In this document: piece after piece, positions 1-6,618 of the stretch
Numbering within the stretch: position 1 is the first letter of the stretch
Layout: the number at the start of each line of letters is the position of its first letter
Assembly (NCBI GenBank): GCA_036741235.1
Contig: DAINSQ010000212.1
Span: 1-7,180, forward strand
DNA length: 7,180 nt
Source of the DNA: JABWBR01 sp036741235
GTDB taxonomy: Bacteria > Bacteroidota > Bacteroidia > Chitinophagales > Saprospiraceae
Reading direction: 5' to 3'
Notes under the pieces: generated by a model
The model's database searches: none
The model's input: only the letters and a program-made list of their open reading frames with translations
Told to the model about the DNA's origin: nothing
Translations under genes and position numbers: made by a program

Positions 1-6
1 CTTTCT

Positions 7-22
7 GAGTTGTTAACAACTC
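7..22. repeat. 16-bp perfect palindrome
   Basis: GAGTTGTT is followed directly by AACAACTC, a perfect dyad with no spacer, centred on GTTAAC. With no loop it suits a dimeric DNA-binding site better than an RNA terminator. It lies about 200 bp beyond the 3' end of the minus-strand gene at 222-1934, so it may belong to a gene left of the window. Function unknown. Confidence 0.5.
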
Positions 23-77
23 GTTTCTGTCAACTTTTTCCGGGCAGCACCAGTTTATAAGTTTATGAATAAACCAA

Positions 78-109
78 GAGTAGACCAATAAACTCATAAA
101 CCAATAAAC
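78..109 (-). repeat. 8-bp tandem repeat, GTTTATTG/GTTTATGA type
   Basis: Read on the minus strand, four consecutive 8-mers occur: GTTTATTG (102-109), GTTTATGA (94-101), GTTTATTG (86-93) and a degenerate GTCTACTC (78-85). Two more copies of the same type lie at 183-198 in this orientation, and two (GTTTATAA, GTTTATGA) lie at 53-68 in the opposite orientation. The outer inverted repeat of the 53-198 element is thus made of this unit. Confidence 0.6.
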
Positions 110-110
110 T

Positions 111-160
111 TCCCGACTTCCCTACGGTCAGTACGGGACTCCCCCGACTTTTAGTCGGGA
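111..160. repeat. Nested GTCGGGA hairpins, possible transcript-end structure
   Basis: CCCGACT (143-149) and AGTCGGG (153-159) form a perfect 7-bp stem with a TTT loop. TCCCGACT (111-118) can pair with AGTaCGGGA (130-138) with one bulged base, or perfectly over 8 bp with AGTCGGGA (153-160), so two mutually exclusive folds exist. CGGGACTC is also directly repeated at 134-141 and 156-163. No U-tract follows on either strand, so a classical intrinsic terminator is not supported, although the position 60-110 bp past the stop of the 222-1934 gene would suit transcript termination or 3'-end protection. Confidence 0.5.
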
Positions 161-221
161 CTCACTTCGTTTGCTTTCAGTCGCATAAACTTATAAACGA
201 ACTGACAACCTACAACCCCCA

Positions 222-1934
222 TCACTCCTCAAACCGCAGCACAGCGCGAACATCGGCTTCGCTGCGCAGGGGTTCTGCTGCCACGGAGAGCACCACCTCC
301 TGGGTTTTGCGGCCTTGAGCCTCCATATTTTGCCGGCGGCACAGTGCGATTCGGTTATCATCAGTGAGCAGCCAGATGAGGTGGGTTTCGTCATTAGGCA
401 GGGCCAGGGCGGTTTTGTGGCCGGCCAGGAAGCGATGAACTGTATTTTGGGTTTTGCCGGCGAAATAGGCTGTACGTGGAGAGAACTCCTCTCCGTTTTC
501 GTCGACAAAGCGCAAGCGTTGTTTGTCATCGCTGACGGGGATGGGGCGATCGCAATTCCACACGCCGAGTTGGTGGGCTTTGAATCGGCTAATCACCTTG
601 GCTGTCAGGGTGGGTTTACCCTGCGGGGCGCCGGCTTCTGCCAGTCGTTCGGCGAAAGCTTCATCGAGGAATCGGATTTCGTCGGACTGTTGCTGGAGCA
701 ATACTTCGCGGCGCGTTTTGAGTTGCGATTCGCGGTAGGACATTTGCGATTCGTACTCTGCCAGATTGGCCTCGTATTGGGTCATCGCTTGTTCGTATGC
801 TTCGCCTACCAGTACGGGGTTGACGATCAGTTGCAACTGGCGCTCGCCGTTGATGAGCGTCAAGGCGTAATCCCATTCATTGATGGGTTTAAGGCGCATA
901 TTTTCCCAGGTGATCTTAAAGGCGTTTTCGTCGTATGCCGGGCTTTTGGGGGAAATCTGCCAGATAGCGCCTTTAAGTTGCCGGTTGAGTGCGGATTCAT
1001 CGGTATTATCGCCTTCAAAAACGAAATTATCATCCTGGAAGTTGAGTTCTATCGTAGGTTGGCCGCTAAGTTGGCGCTGGGGTTTCACCGGTTTTGCCGG
1101 TTTGGGCGCCGAAGCTTCCAGGGCGGCAAGTTGGCGGCCGTAATTTTTTTCTACTGACTGGCGCGATTCCAGCCATTCCTGTTGCAGGCCGGCGTAGGCC
1201 GTATTACCGGCGTCGAGTTGTTCTTCGAGCACCTCTATTTGGGCTTCCGTACGGTAGGCCCAGTTGCGGTTGATGGTATCGAGGGTATAGACGTAGTAAT
1301 GGGGTAGGGGGGCGTCCATGGTAGTACGCATGCGGGTCACTAATTCCACCTGGATTTCTTTGCCGGGCGCCATTTGGAGGCGTTCGCCGTTTTGCTCGGC
1401 ATAAATTTCCACCATACCGATCGATTCGAGGTAAAATTGCCTGCCGGCGGAATCGTAATTCATTGGGATGCCGGAGAGGAAGAAATCCACATAATCGTGT
1501 AATTCGCGGTAGTGGATAGCCACATCGCCTTGCACCAGTTGGCCGCGGTCGTTCATAAACGCGGCGGCGGGCACCACCAGGCGGGAGCCGCTTTCGTATT
1601 CATAGACGCCGCCCTGGTTAACATTTAATTTGTAGGAAGTAAACTCGGGTTCCCATTCGCTGAGCGGGGGATTTACAAAGGGTTGTTTTGCAAAATAAGC
1701 TGCTTCTGAAATTGGCGAAGAGGGGCTGTTCCAAATATTGACCACCATCAGTAGCGCCAGTGCTGCTGCTGCTGCAAGGGCTGCATAGGCCAGTTTAATC
1801 ACGCGGGGTTTTCGCGCCGCGGGGGCGGCGGACTCCTGATATTGCCGGAGCAGCGCATCAAAGTCCATATGGTTTTCGATGCGTTCCCGGGAGGGGGAAT
1901 CAGGATTGAGTTTAATGTTGTAGTTTTTTCCCAT
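222..1934 (-). CDS. Single-pass membrane protein, putative anti-sigma partner of the ECF sigma factor
   Basis: I do not recognise a named family. The 570-residue product begins with about 45 soluble residues, then one transmembrane helix (about 47-66, Ala/Leu-rich) after a basic RKPR stretch, so most of it should lie in the periplasm. Next comes a beta-rich domain (about 95-220) with the pattern VPAAAF..DRGQ, YRE..D..DF..SGIPM and SIGMVEIYAE, which I associate with large Bacteroidota envelope proteins. Then follow a helical stretch (about 230-275), a Lys-Pro linker (about 277-287), a second long charged helix (about 380-435) and a C-terminal domain with GVWNCDRP (457-464). ATG at 1934 is preferred over an in-frame TTG at 1943; a later ATG at 1868 is possible. 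The gene starts 58 bp after the sigma gene on the same strand. Position, short cytosolic head and single helix suit an anti-sigma factor, but I see neither a zinc-binding HxxxCxxC motif nor a clear FecR-type domain, so that role is inferred. Confidence 0.85.
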   Translation of the reverse strand: MGKNYNIKLNPDSPSRERIENHMDFDALLRQYQESAAPAARKPRVIKLAYAALAAAAALALLMVVNIWNSPSSPISEAAYFAKQPFVNPPLSEWEPEFTSYKLNVNQGGVYEYESGSRLVVPAAAFMNDRGQLVQGDVAIHYRELHDYVDFFLSGIPMNYDSAGRQFYLESIGMVEIYAEQNGERLQMAPGKEIQVELVTRMRTTMDAPLPHYYVYTLDTINRNWAYRTEAQIEVLEEQLDAGNTAYAGLQQEWLESRQSVEKNYGRQLAALEASAPKPAKPVKPQRQLSGQPTIELNFQDDNFVFEGDNTDESALNRQLKGAIWQISPKSPAYDENAFKITWENMRLKPINEWDYALTLINGERQLQLIVNPVLVGEAYEQAMTQYEANLAEYESQMSYRESQLKTRREVLLQQQSDEIRFLDEAFAERLAEAGAPQGKPTLTAKVISRFKAHQLGVWNCDRPIPVSDDKQRLRFVDENGEEFSPRTAYFAGKTQNTVHRFLAGHKTALALPNDETHLIWLLTDDNRIALCRRQNMEAQGRKTQEVVLSVAAEPLRSEADVRAVLRFEE

Positions 1935-1992
1935 CGTTGACAAAATTATCGTGTACTAACGATGCTGTCTGTCCTTTTCTTCAGATGTTTCG

Positions 1993-2607
1993 TTACGTAG
2001 AAAGCCGTTTTTTCAGTCGCTCCAGGATTCGGTACGTTTTAACCTTGGCGTTACTTTCGGTCATACCTGTTATGTCTGCGATTTCTTTGAAAGAGCGTTG
2101 TTCAAAAAAACGCATTTCGATCAGTTCCATTTCGCCTTCTTTGAGGTCGTCGAGGGCGAGGAGCAGGGCGGCCCGCATGGCCTCGTTGTCTTCCTCGTCT
2201 ATTTCGTCGGCCATATCGCCGAGTTGGGTCTCTTCGATGCTCAGCACCCGGTTTTTTTGTTGTTGCCTGAAATGCTGGGCTACTTCATTGCTGGCGATGC
2301 GAAACAACCAGGCGGAAAACGGCACGCCTTTGAAACTGTAGTCGCCAAGCCGTTGCATGGCTTTAAGGAATACCTGCGAGCTGATGTCGGCCGTGAGTTC
2401 TTCATCGGTGGTGCGCCGGTAGATAAATCGGAAAACTGCTTCGTAGTACCTTGTGTACAGCGGCCTGAACATAGCAGGATCACTCTGAGCGGCTTGTATT
2501 TCAAGCCACTCCTCCTGCATGCGTTCAGCGGAAACAGTCCTCTTCTGGATATCCATCCCTGTGTCTTTTGCCAAATGTCGACTACTGGTCAGTTGAATGG
2601 AAAACAT
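1993..2607 (-). CDS. RNA polymerase sigma-70 factor, ECF subfamily
   Basis: This 204-residue protein directs RNA polymerase to a small set of promoters, usually in response to envelope signals. Region 2 spans about residues 45-115: FRPLYTRYYEAVFRFIYRR, then DISSQVFLKAM and FSAWLFRIASNEVAQHF, the -10-recognition part. An acidic linker follows (about 126-142, EETQLGDMADEIDEEDNE), then region 4 (about 148-201) with the helix-turn-helix RSFKEIADITGMTESNAKVK for the -35 element. No extra C-terminal domain is present. ATG at 2607 is used here; TTG at 2610 just precedes it, and ATG at 2556 gives 187 residues, a common ECF length, and would fit the promoter-like box at 2608-2615 better. An in-frame TAA lies a few codons upstream of 2610. 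The downstream gene on the same strand is the probable membrane partner, so the two likely form an operon. Confidence 0.95.
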   Translation of the reverse strand: MFSIQLTSSRHLAKDTGMDIQKRTVSAERMQEEWLEIQAAQSDPAMFRPLYTRYYEAVFRFIYRRTTDEELTADISSQVFLKAMQRLGDYSFKGVPFSAWLFRIASNEVAQHFRQQQKNRVLSIEETQLGDMADEIDEEDNEAMRAALLLALDDLKEGEMELIEMRFFEQRSFKEIADITGMTESNAKVKTYRILERLKKRLST

Positions 2608-2615
2608 CAAAGATA
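2608..2615 (-). promoter_or_regulatory. TAnnTTTG box (TATCTTTG) next to the sigma factor start
   Basis: TATCTTTG on the minus strand matches the Bacteroidota -7 consensus TAnnTTTG in all fixed positions and directly abuts the ATG at 2607. About 19 bp upstream the sequence is GTTCTT, not the expected TTTG, so only half of the promoter is recognisable. If real, transcription would begin inside the first codons of the annotated reading frame and translation would start at ATG 2556. Confidence 0.3.
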
Positions 2616-2841
2616 ATGGTTTGCCGATTATTTAAGAACTCCTTCCGCTCAATTCGCATTCCCATTTATTACAATAGCATAATGCAAGAGGGTTAAAAAG
2701 TAACAGGAAGTGGCGATAAAAATATTTATCCGGCGCTTGTAGTTGTTTGACCGGTAAAAAGCGCTATTCGTCGTAGAATGAATTTTTTGGTGTAACCTGC
2801 CTGAAAAAAAGCTCGTCTTTCCCAAAAAACGCGATAGTATC
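2616..2841. promoter_or_regulatory. Divergent intergenic region between sigma factor and receptor genes
   Basis: This region must hold the start signals of the plus-strand receptor gene and probably those of the minus-strand sigma operon. GATAAA (2715-2720) and TTTATC (2725-2730) form a 6-bp inverted repeat around AATA, and GCGCTT (2733-2738) is mirrored by AAGCGC (2759-2764). Both could be operator half-sites, but they are short. I find no complete TTTG-N19-TAnnTTTG promoter in the plus direction and no Shine-Dalgarno before ATG 2842. On the minus strand an AAGGAG word occurs near 2641 with no start codon at a proper distance. Confidence 0.4.
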
Positions 2842-5271
2842 ATGAAGACCTTTGGATTATCAATCACCCTACTGTTATTGACCTGTTTTCAATTGTCAGG
2901 CCAGGTCGGCCTGACCCAACTCAGCGGCCGCGTTGTTGACGACAAGCAAGCGCCTGTTGAATTTGTCAATATACTACTGCTGAATGCCGTCGATTCTACG
3001 TTGGTAAAAGGAACGCTCACAGATTCAACGGGATATTACGAATTCGAATCGGTGGCCCCGGGGCGCTACCTCGTTTCTGCCGAATTGATCGGTTATACAG
3101 CCGCTCGCTCCGAGGCGTTTGAAACCCGTGGCGAAACGCTGACCGTGCCGCTGCTTGCCCTGTCTAACGGCGCTATTGCGCTCAAGGAGGTAGTTGTAGC
3201 CGCTAAAAGGCCTTTTATCGAGATGCAGGCCGACAAGCTGGTGCTCAATGTAGAGAGCAGCCCGGTGGCCGCCGGCAGCAACGGCCTCGAATTATTGGCC
3301 AAGGCGCCCGGCGTCAATGTCGATCAGGACAATCGCATCAGCCTCAAGGGCAAACAGGGTATTCAGGTGATGATCGACGGTAAAAACACCTATATGTCGA
3401 TGGAAGATGTGGTAAAAATGCTGCAATCGACCCCCGCCAACGCTATTGATAAAATTGAGATTATGCTCAACCCTTCGGCCAAATACGACGCTGCCGGCAA
3501 TGCGGGCATCATTAATATCAAAATGAAACGCGATAAAAACCTGGGTTTCAACGGCAGCGCCACCATCGGCGGCGGCTACGGACGGTATTACAAAGCCAAC
3601 GGCGGACTGCGCCTCAATTATCGCAGCAAAAACTTTCAGTTGTTTGGCGATTACAACAACTACAACAACCAGCGCTGGCAAAATATCGAAATAGACCGCA
3701 AAGTGCCGTATGAGGGCGGATTTACCGCTTTTGACCAGATCGGCAGAGAAATCAACTGGGTGAACAGCCACAACTACAAAGCCGGCGCCGACTGGTTTGT
3801 GTCGCCCCGCACAACGGTAGGCGTATTGTATTCGGGCCGTCAGGGCGATTGGGATGCCCTTTCAAATACTACCAGCGATATCAGCGGACTCAGCCCCTGG
3901 GCGCACAGCCAGGTACGCGCCGACGGCGATATTTCAGAGCACTGGAACAACAACTCGTACAATGCCAATTTCCGCCACCAATTCAACGACAAGGGCCGCG
4001 AATTGACCTTCGACGTAGATTATTCGACGTTCGACAATGACAACAGTCAGTTCAATTTTAATTATTTTTATAATGCAAACAACCAGGAAACGGCCCCGCC
4101 CAACCTGATCCGCAACCTGACCAATTCCGATATTACGATCAAAGCCGCAAAGGCCGACTATACGCATCCCCTCGGCGAGTCGACGCGCCTCGAAGCCGGC
4201 CTCAAGAGCAGCATGGTACGCACGGACAACAGCCTCGATTTCGGCCAGCAGCAAGACGGCCAATGGGTGCGCGACAGCCTGCGCAGCGATCATTTTATTT
4301 ATGAAGAAGACATTCACGCAGGTTATGTGAATATGAACACCCAATACAAAGGCATCCAGATACAGGCCGGCCTGCGCGCGGAATACACCGTTTCCGACGG
4401 TATGTCGGTAACGCTCGACCAGCGCGTCAAGCGCGACTACCTGAGCTGGTTTCCCAGCCTGAGCCTGTCGCGCCAGATTGCCGAAAAACACAACCTCAGC
4501 CTGTCGTACAGCCGCCGCATCGACCGCCCCAACTACGAAAACCTGAACCCATTTGTGTATTTCCTCGACCAGTACACTTTCGGCAAGGGCAACCCCTTCC
4601 TTACGCCGCAATACACCAATTCGGTAAGCGCCAATTACGGCTTCAAAGAGGCCTTTTTTGTGAGTGTGAGCTACAGCCGCACCAACGACGTGATCACCGA
4701 AGTATTGGAGCAGGACGACGTCACGCAGCGCACCAACCAGACGGTAGAAAACCTGGCGCAGTTCGACAATCTCAGCATCACCTTTTCTGCGCCGTTCACG
4801 CTGACCAAGTGGTGGACCCTGCGGGCCAATCTGACGGGTTTTTACAACGACTTTCAGTCGCCGTTCCAGGGGAGCACCATCAGCCAGCAACAGTGGTCGG
4901 CCAATGCCCATATCAGCCAGCAATTCAGCCTGCCGCTGGGCATGAGCGGTGAACTCACCGCCTTCTACCAGTCGCCCAGCGCCTACGGCATGTTCCAAAT
5001 GCAGCAGCAATTTTTCATGGACGCCGGCCTGTCGGCCAAAGTGCTCAAGGGCAAAGGTACCCTGCGCTTCAACGTAAACGACATCCTGAATACCATGCAA
5101 TTTGCGGTGAAAGTCCGCCAGGGAAATCTCGATGTCGATGTGCTCAACTACCGCGAGTCGCGCAAAGCGAATTTGACGTTTACCTATAATTTCGGCAATT
5201 CGAACGTGAAGGCCGCCCGCCGCCGCAGCACCGCCACGGAAGACGAGATGAACAGGATTAATCAGAATTGA
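2842..5271 (+). CDS. Outer-membrane beta-barrel protein, TonB-dependent receptor-like (CarboxypepD_reg, plug, barrel)
   Basis: The 809-residue protein should sit in the outer membrane as a gated channel or receptor for an unidentified ligand. A signal peptide spans about residues 1-20 (hydrophobic core ITLLLLTCF, likely cleavage after LSG). A carboxypeptidase-regulatory-like domain follows (about 25-107: LSGRVVDDKQAPVEFVNILL, GYYEFESVAPGRYLVSAELIGY). LKEVVVAAKRP at 114-124 lies where a TonB box is expected. A plug domain (about 128-230) carries LLAKAPGVNV, GIQVMIDGK and IEIMLNPSAKYDAAGNAGIINI. The rest, to about 785, alternates short strands rich in Tyr, Asn and Ser as in a barrel, with LSYSRRIDRPNYENLNPF typical of the family. 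It ends with an Arg-rich tail. This composition fits the Bacteroidota OMP_b-brl_3 group better than SusC. There is no N-terminal STN signalling domain and no SusD-like partner here. It is transcribed divergently from the ECF sigma gene, so control by it is possible but unproven. Confidence 0.93.
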   Translation: MKTFGLSITLLLLTCFQLSGQVGLTQLSGRVVDDKQAPVEFVNILLLNAVDSTLVKGTLTDSTGYYEFESVAPGRYLVSAELIGYTAARSEAFETRGETLTVPLLALSNGAIALKEVVVAAKRPFIEMQADKLVLNVESSPVAAGSNGLELLAKAPGVNVDQDNRISLKGKQGIQVMIDGKNTYMSMEDVVKMLQSTPANAIDKIEIMLNPSAKYDAAGNAGIINIKMKRDKNLGFNGSATIGGGYGRYYKANGGLRLNYRSKNFQLFGDYNNYNNQRWQNIEIDRKVPYEGGFTAFDQIGREINWVNSHNYKAGADWFVSPRTTVGVLYSGRQGDWDALSNTTSDISGLSPWAHSQVRADGDISEHWNNNSYNANFRHQFNDKGRELTFDVDYSTFDNDNSQFNFNYFYNANNQETAPPNLIRNLTNSDITIKAAKADYTHPLGESTRLEAGLKSSMVRTDNSLDFGQQQDGQWVRDSLRSDHFIYEEDIHAGYVNMNTQYKGIQIQAGLRAEYTVSDGMSVTLDQRVKRDYLSWFPSLSLSRQIAEKHNLSLSYSRRIDRPNYENLNPFVYFLDQYTFGKGNPFLTPQYTNSVSANYGFKEAFFVSVSYSRTNDVITEVLEQDDVTQRTNQTVENLAQFDNLSITFSAPFTLTKWWTLRANLTGFYNDFQSPFQGSTISQQQWSANAHISQQFSLPLGMSGELTAFYQSPSAYGMFQMQQQFFMDAGLSAKVLKGKGTLRFNVNDILNTMQFAVKVRQGNLDVDVLNYRESRKANLTFTYNFGNSNVKAARRRSTATEDEMNRINQN

Positions 5272-5280
5272 TCATAGATG

Positions 5281-5317
5281 CCTTGCAGCGGTGGGGCTCG
5301 CGCTCACCGCTGCAAGG
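5281..5317. terminator. 13-bp perfect stem-loop after the receptor gene
   Basis: CCTTGCAGCGGTG (5281-5293) and CACCGCTGCAAGG (5305-5317) are perfect reverse complements around an 11-base loop, starting 9 bases after the receptor stop codon. The stem is long and GC-rich, so it is the probable end of the plus-strand transcript. No U-tract follows on either strand. Being symmetrical it would also fold in transcripts arriving from the minus-strand hydrolase gene, and so may serve as a bidirectional terminator between convergent genes. Confidence 0.7.
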
Positions 5318-5401
5318 TTATCGGCGCCCGCACTCAGTTTGTGCAATGCTGACGATGTTTTCCTTAACTATTGTAGCCAGCGGCTTGTCATTTTCAATAT
5401 G
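5318..5401 (-). other. Open stretch after the hydrolase stop, possible frameshifted C-terminus
   Basis: On the minus strand, the reading frame one base off that of the hydrolase is open across the end of that gene and continues 27 codons to a TAA at 5318-5320, directly before the hairpin. Its translation begins HIENDKPLATIVKENIVSI, which looks protein-like. Removing one A from the AAAA run at 5403-5406 would join it to the hydrolase after ...TSLAK, giving about 392 residues from the preferred start. It may equally be chance in AT-rich DNA, because the hydrolase frame ends plausibly on its own. Confidence 0.3.
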
Positions 5402-6497
5402 CTTTTGCCAACGACGTGAAAATTCTCCACCAGTCTGCGTTGCCTTCTTTCTTTCCAAGTCTTACGATTATCAGGTCTTTATTTGGATTAACGTAAACAA
5501 ATTGGCCTAAAATACCTTCCGCCATAAAGTCCTCATTTGGTGTAGGTAACCACCATTGATATTGATAAAAACTTGCACTTCCTTCCGATGTGTCAAGTTT
5601 TGTAGATTCTTCAACCCATTTTTGCGATACAATTTGGTTCCCATTCCAATTGCCTTTATTTTTATATAGCCGGCCTATCTTGGCAAAGTCTCTTGCTCTT
5701 GCGTTTAAACAGCAGAATGTTTTCTCCATCCCATTCTTTTCTCTATCAATACTCCAGGATGCGTCATATTCCATTCCCAGCGGTGTCCATAATTTTTCTT
5801 GCAGGTATGATGTAATTGTTTTTCCCTTTAACGAACGTTCTAAAACCAAACCTAATAGTTGGGTATTTCCACTTACATAATCAAATTTTTTACCTGGTTC
5901 AGATTTCAGTTTTATCTTTCCAGTTTTTTTTCTAAGATTAAGTCCGTAATAGAATGAAGCGGCATCGCCAAATGGATTTACATAGCTTTCATTAAATTTA
6001 ATGCCGGATGTCATTTGTAAAAGGTGTTTGATAGTTACTTTGCCAAATCCATTTTTTTCCAATTCAGGAATATAATTAGTGACAGGCTCGTCAACAGATT
6101 TTATAAAACCATCGTCAATGGCGCAACCAATTAAAATTGATGTGACAGCCTTTGCCATTGAGAAAGAAGGAACGATACTTTGTTTGTCATAGCCATCGAA
6201 ATATTTTTCATATTGAATAGTATCGTTTTTAATAATCAAAAAGGCCACTGTTTTCTTGTCTTCAAGATATTTTTCAAACGGAATGCCGTTTATTTCTCTT
6301 GGAGCTTTACCCGAATTGGTAGTCTGAAAATTATAAGCAGAAGTATTGGCGGTTAATGGCCTGGACTGAAATTTTTTATGGTCTTTTATGTCTGCAAAGT
6401 TGTAAAACACAAAGCGTCCTAATTGACAAGAGGTCAATGACATTGATGCAATAATCATCAAAAGTCCAATCCTGTTTACACTTATTTGTCGTCCCAT
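5394..6497 (-). CDS. Serine hydrolase, class C beta-lactamase-like fold, lipoprotein
   Basis: The product is an active-site-serine enzyme of the beta-lactamase/penicillin-binding-protein superfamily (PF00144 type); the substrate cannot be told from sequence. From ATG 6497 (367 residues) there is a lipoprotein signal ending in LTSC (Cys24), predicting membrane anchoring on the periplasmic side. The nucleophile motif SxxK is SMAK (Ser113, Lys116) in VPSFSMAKAVTSILIG. HLLQMTSGIKFNE (158-170) and FDYVSGNTQLLGLVLE (205-220, Tyr207 as the YxN/YxS-type motif) follow, and GILGQFVYVNP (328-338) stands where the KTG-type element lies. The overall pattern is nearest to NylB/EstB-like hydrolases, not true beta-lactamases. 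ATG 6536 would add 13 residues; the inner start gives a normal-length signal and an A-rich leader. The gene is clearly AT-rich compared with the receptor gene, and its 3' end may be frameshifted. Confidence 0.92.
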   Translation of the reverse strand: MGRQISVNRIGLLMIIASMSLTSCQLGRFVFYNFADIKDHKKFQSRPLTANTSAYNFQTTNSGKAPREINGIPFEKYLEDKKTVAFLIIKNDTIQYEKYFDGYDKQSIVPSFSMAKAVTSILIGCAIDDGFIKSVDEPVTNYIPELEKNGFGKVTIKHLLQMTSGIKFNESYVNPFGDAASFYYGLNLRKKTGKIKLKSEPGKKFDYVSGNTQLLGLVLERSLKGKTITSYLQEKLWTPLGMEYDASWSIDREKNGMEKTFCCLNARARDFAKIGRLYKNKGNWNGNQIVSQKWVEESTKLDTSEGSASFYQYQWWLPTPNEDFMAEGILGQFVYVNPNKDLIIVRLGKKEGNADWWRIFTSLAKAY

Positions 6498-6618
6498 ATT
6501 TGTTGTTTTGTTTTTACGGTTGTGTTGTCTTGCCATTGGTTATAAAGGTCAGTATATGAGTAGTACGTTCAATAGGGAACATTATCGATGATGTTGGAAG
6601 CATATCATATTCGGCAGA
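6498..6618 (-). other. Gap between the two lipoprotein genes
   Basis: This 121-bp stretch separates two genes on the same strand. It has an A-rich leader (AAAACAAAACAACAAAT directly before ATG 6497) of the kind Bacteroidota use in place of a Shine-Dalgarno. I find no TAnnTTTG box and no strong hairpin, so read-through from the upstream gene is possible. Confidence 0.35.

Larger units (their letters stand above)
53..198. repeat. Structured intergenic element bounded by a 15-bp inverted repeat
   Basis: GTTTATAAGTTTATG at 53-67 and CATAAACTTATAAAC at 184-198 are exact reverse complements over 15 bases and enclose 146 bp. Inside are 8-bp tandem repeats (78-109) and nested hairpins (111-160). This resembles small non-autonomous intergenic repeats of the REPIN or MITE kind, which is inference because only one copy is in view. 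Near-identical 8-mers CTGTCAAC (27-34) and CTGACAAC (202-209) lie outside the ends, but they do not abut the inverted repeat and are a weak candidate for a target duplication. The element sits 23 bp past the stop codon of the 222-1934 gene and could also shape the 3' end of that transcript. Confidence 0.55.

Noticed and set aside
315..1157. 280-codon open frame on the plus strand
   Set aside because: It lies fully antisense to the membrane protein gene 222-1934, whose translation has a clear membrane helix and domain-like patterns. The antisense product is Cys/Phe/Gly-rich without recognisable domains.
2098..2616. 172-codon plus-strand frame opposite the sigma factor
   Set aside because: It is a shadow of the sigma gene, which has unmistakable regions 2 and 4.
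3292..3771. 159-codon minus-strand frame
   Set aside because: It is antisense to the plug domain region of the receptor gene and shows no domain pattern of its own.
3934..5100. 388-codon open frame on the minus strand
   Set aside because: It is antisense to the barrel part of the receptor gene. Its translation is a repetitive Val/Ala/Gly/Glu mix, as expected from the complement of GC-rich barrel codons.
2842..5271. SusC-type glycan receptor
   Set aside because: There is no SusD-like gene next to it, the length (809) is below the usual SusC length of about 1000, and the plug and C-terminal tail fit the general outer-membrane beta-barrel group better.
5268..5510. 80-codon plus-strand frame overlapping the receptor stop codon
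   Set aside because: It starts with TTG, runs through the strong hairpin and then antisense to the hydrolase gene, and its product has no recognisable features.
5394..6497. True antibiotic beta-lactamase
   Set aside because: The protein is a lipoprotein with SMAK, a YVS-type second motif and GILGQ in place of a clear KTG, which matches general serine hydrolases better than class C beta-lactamases.
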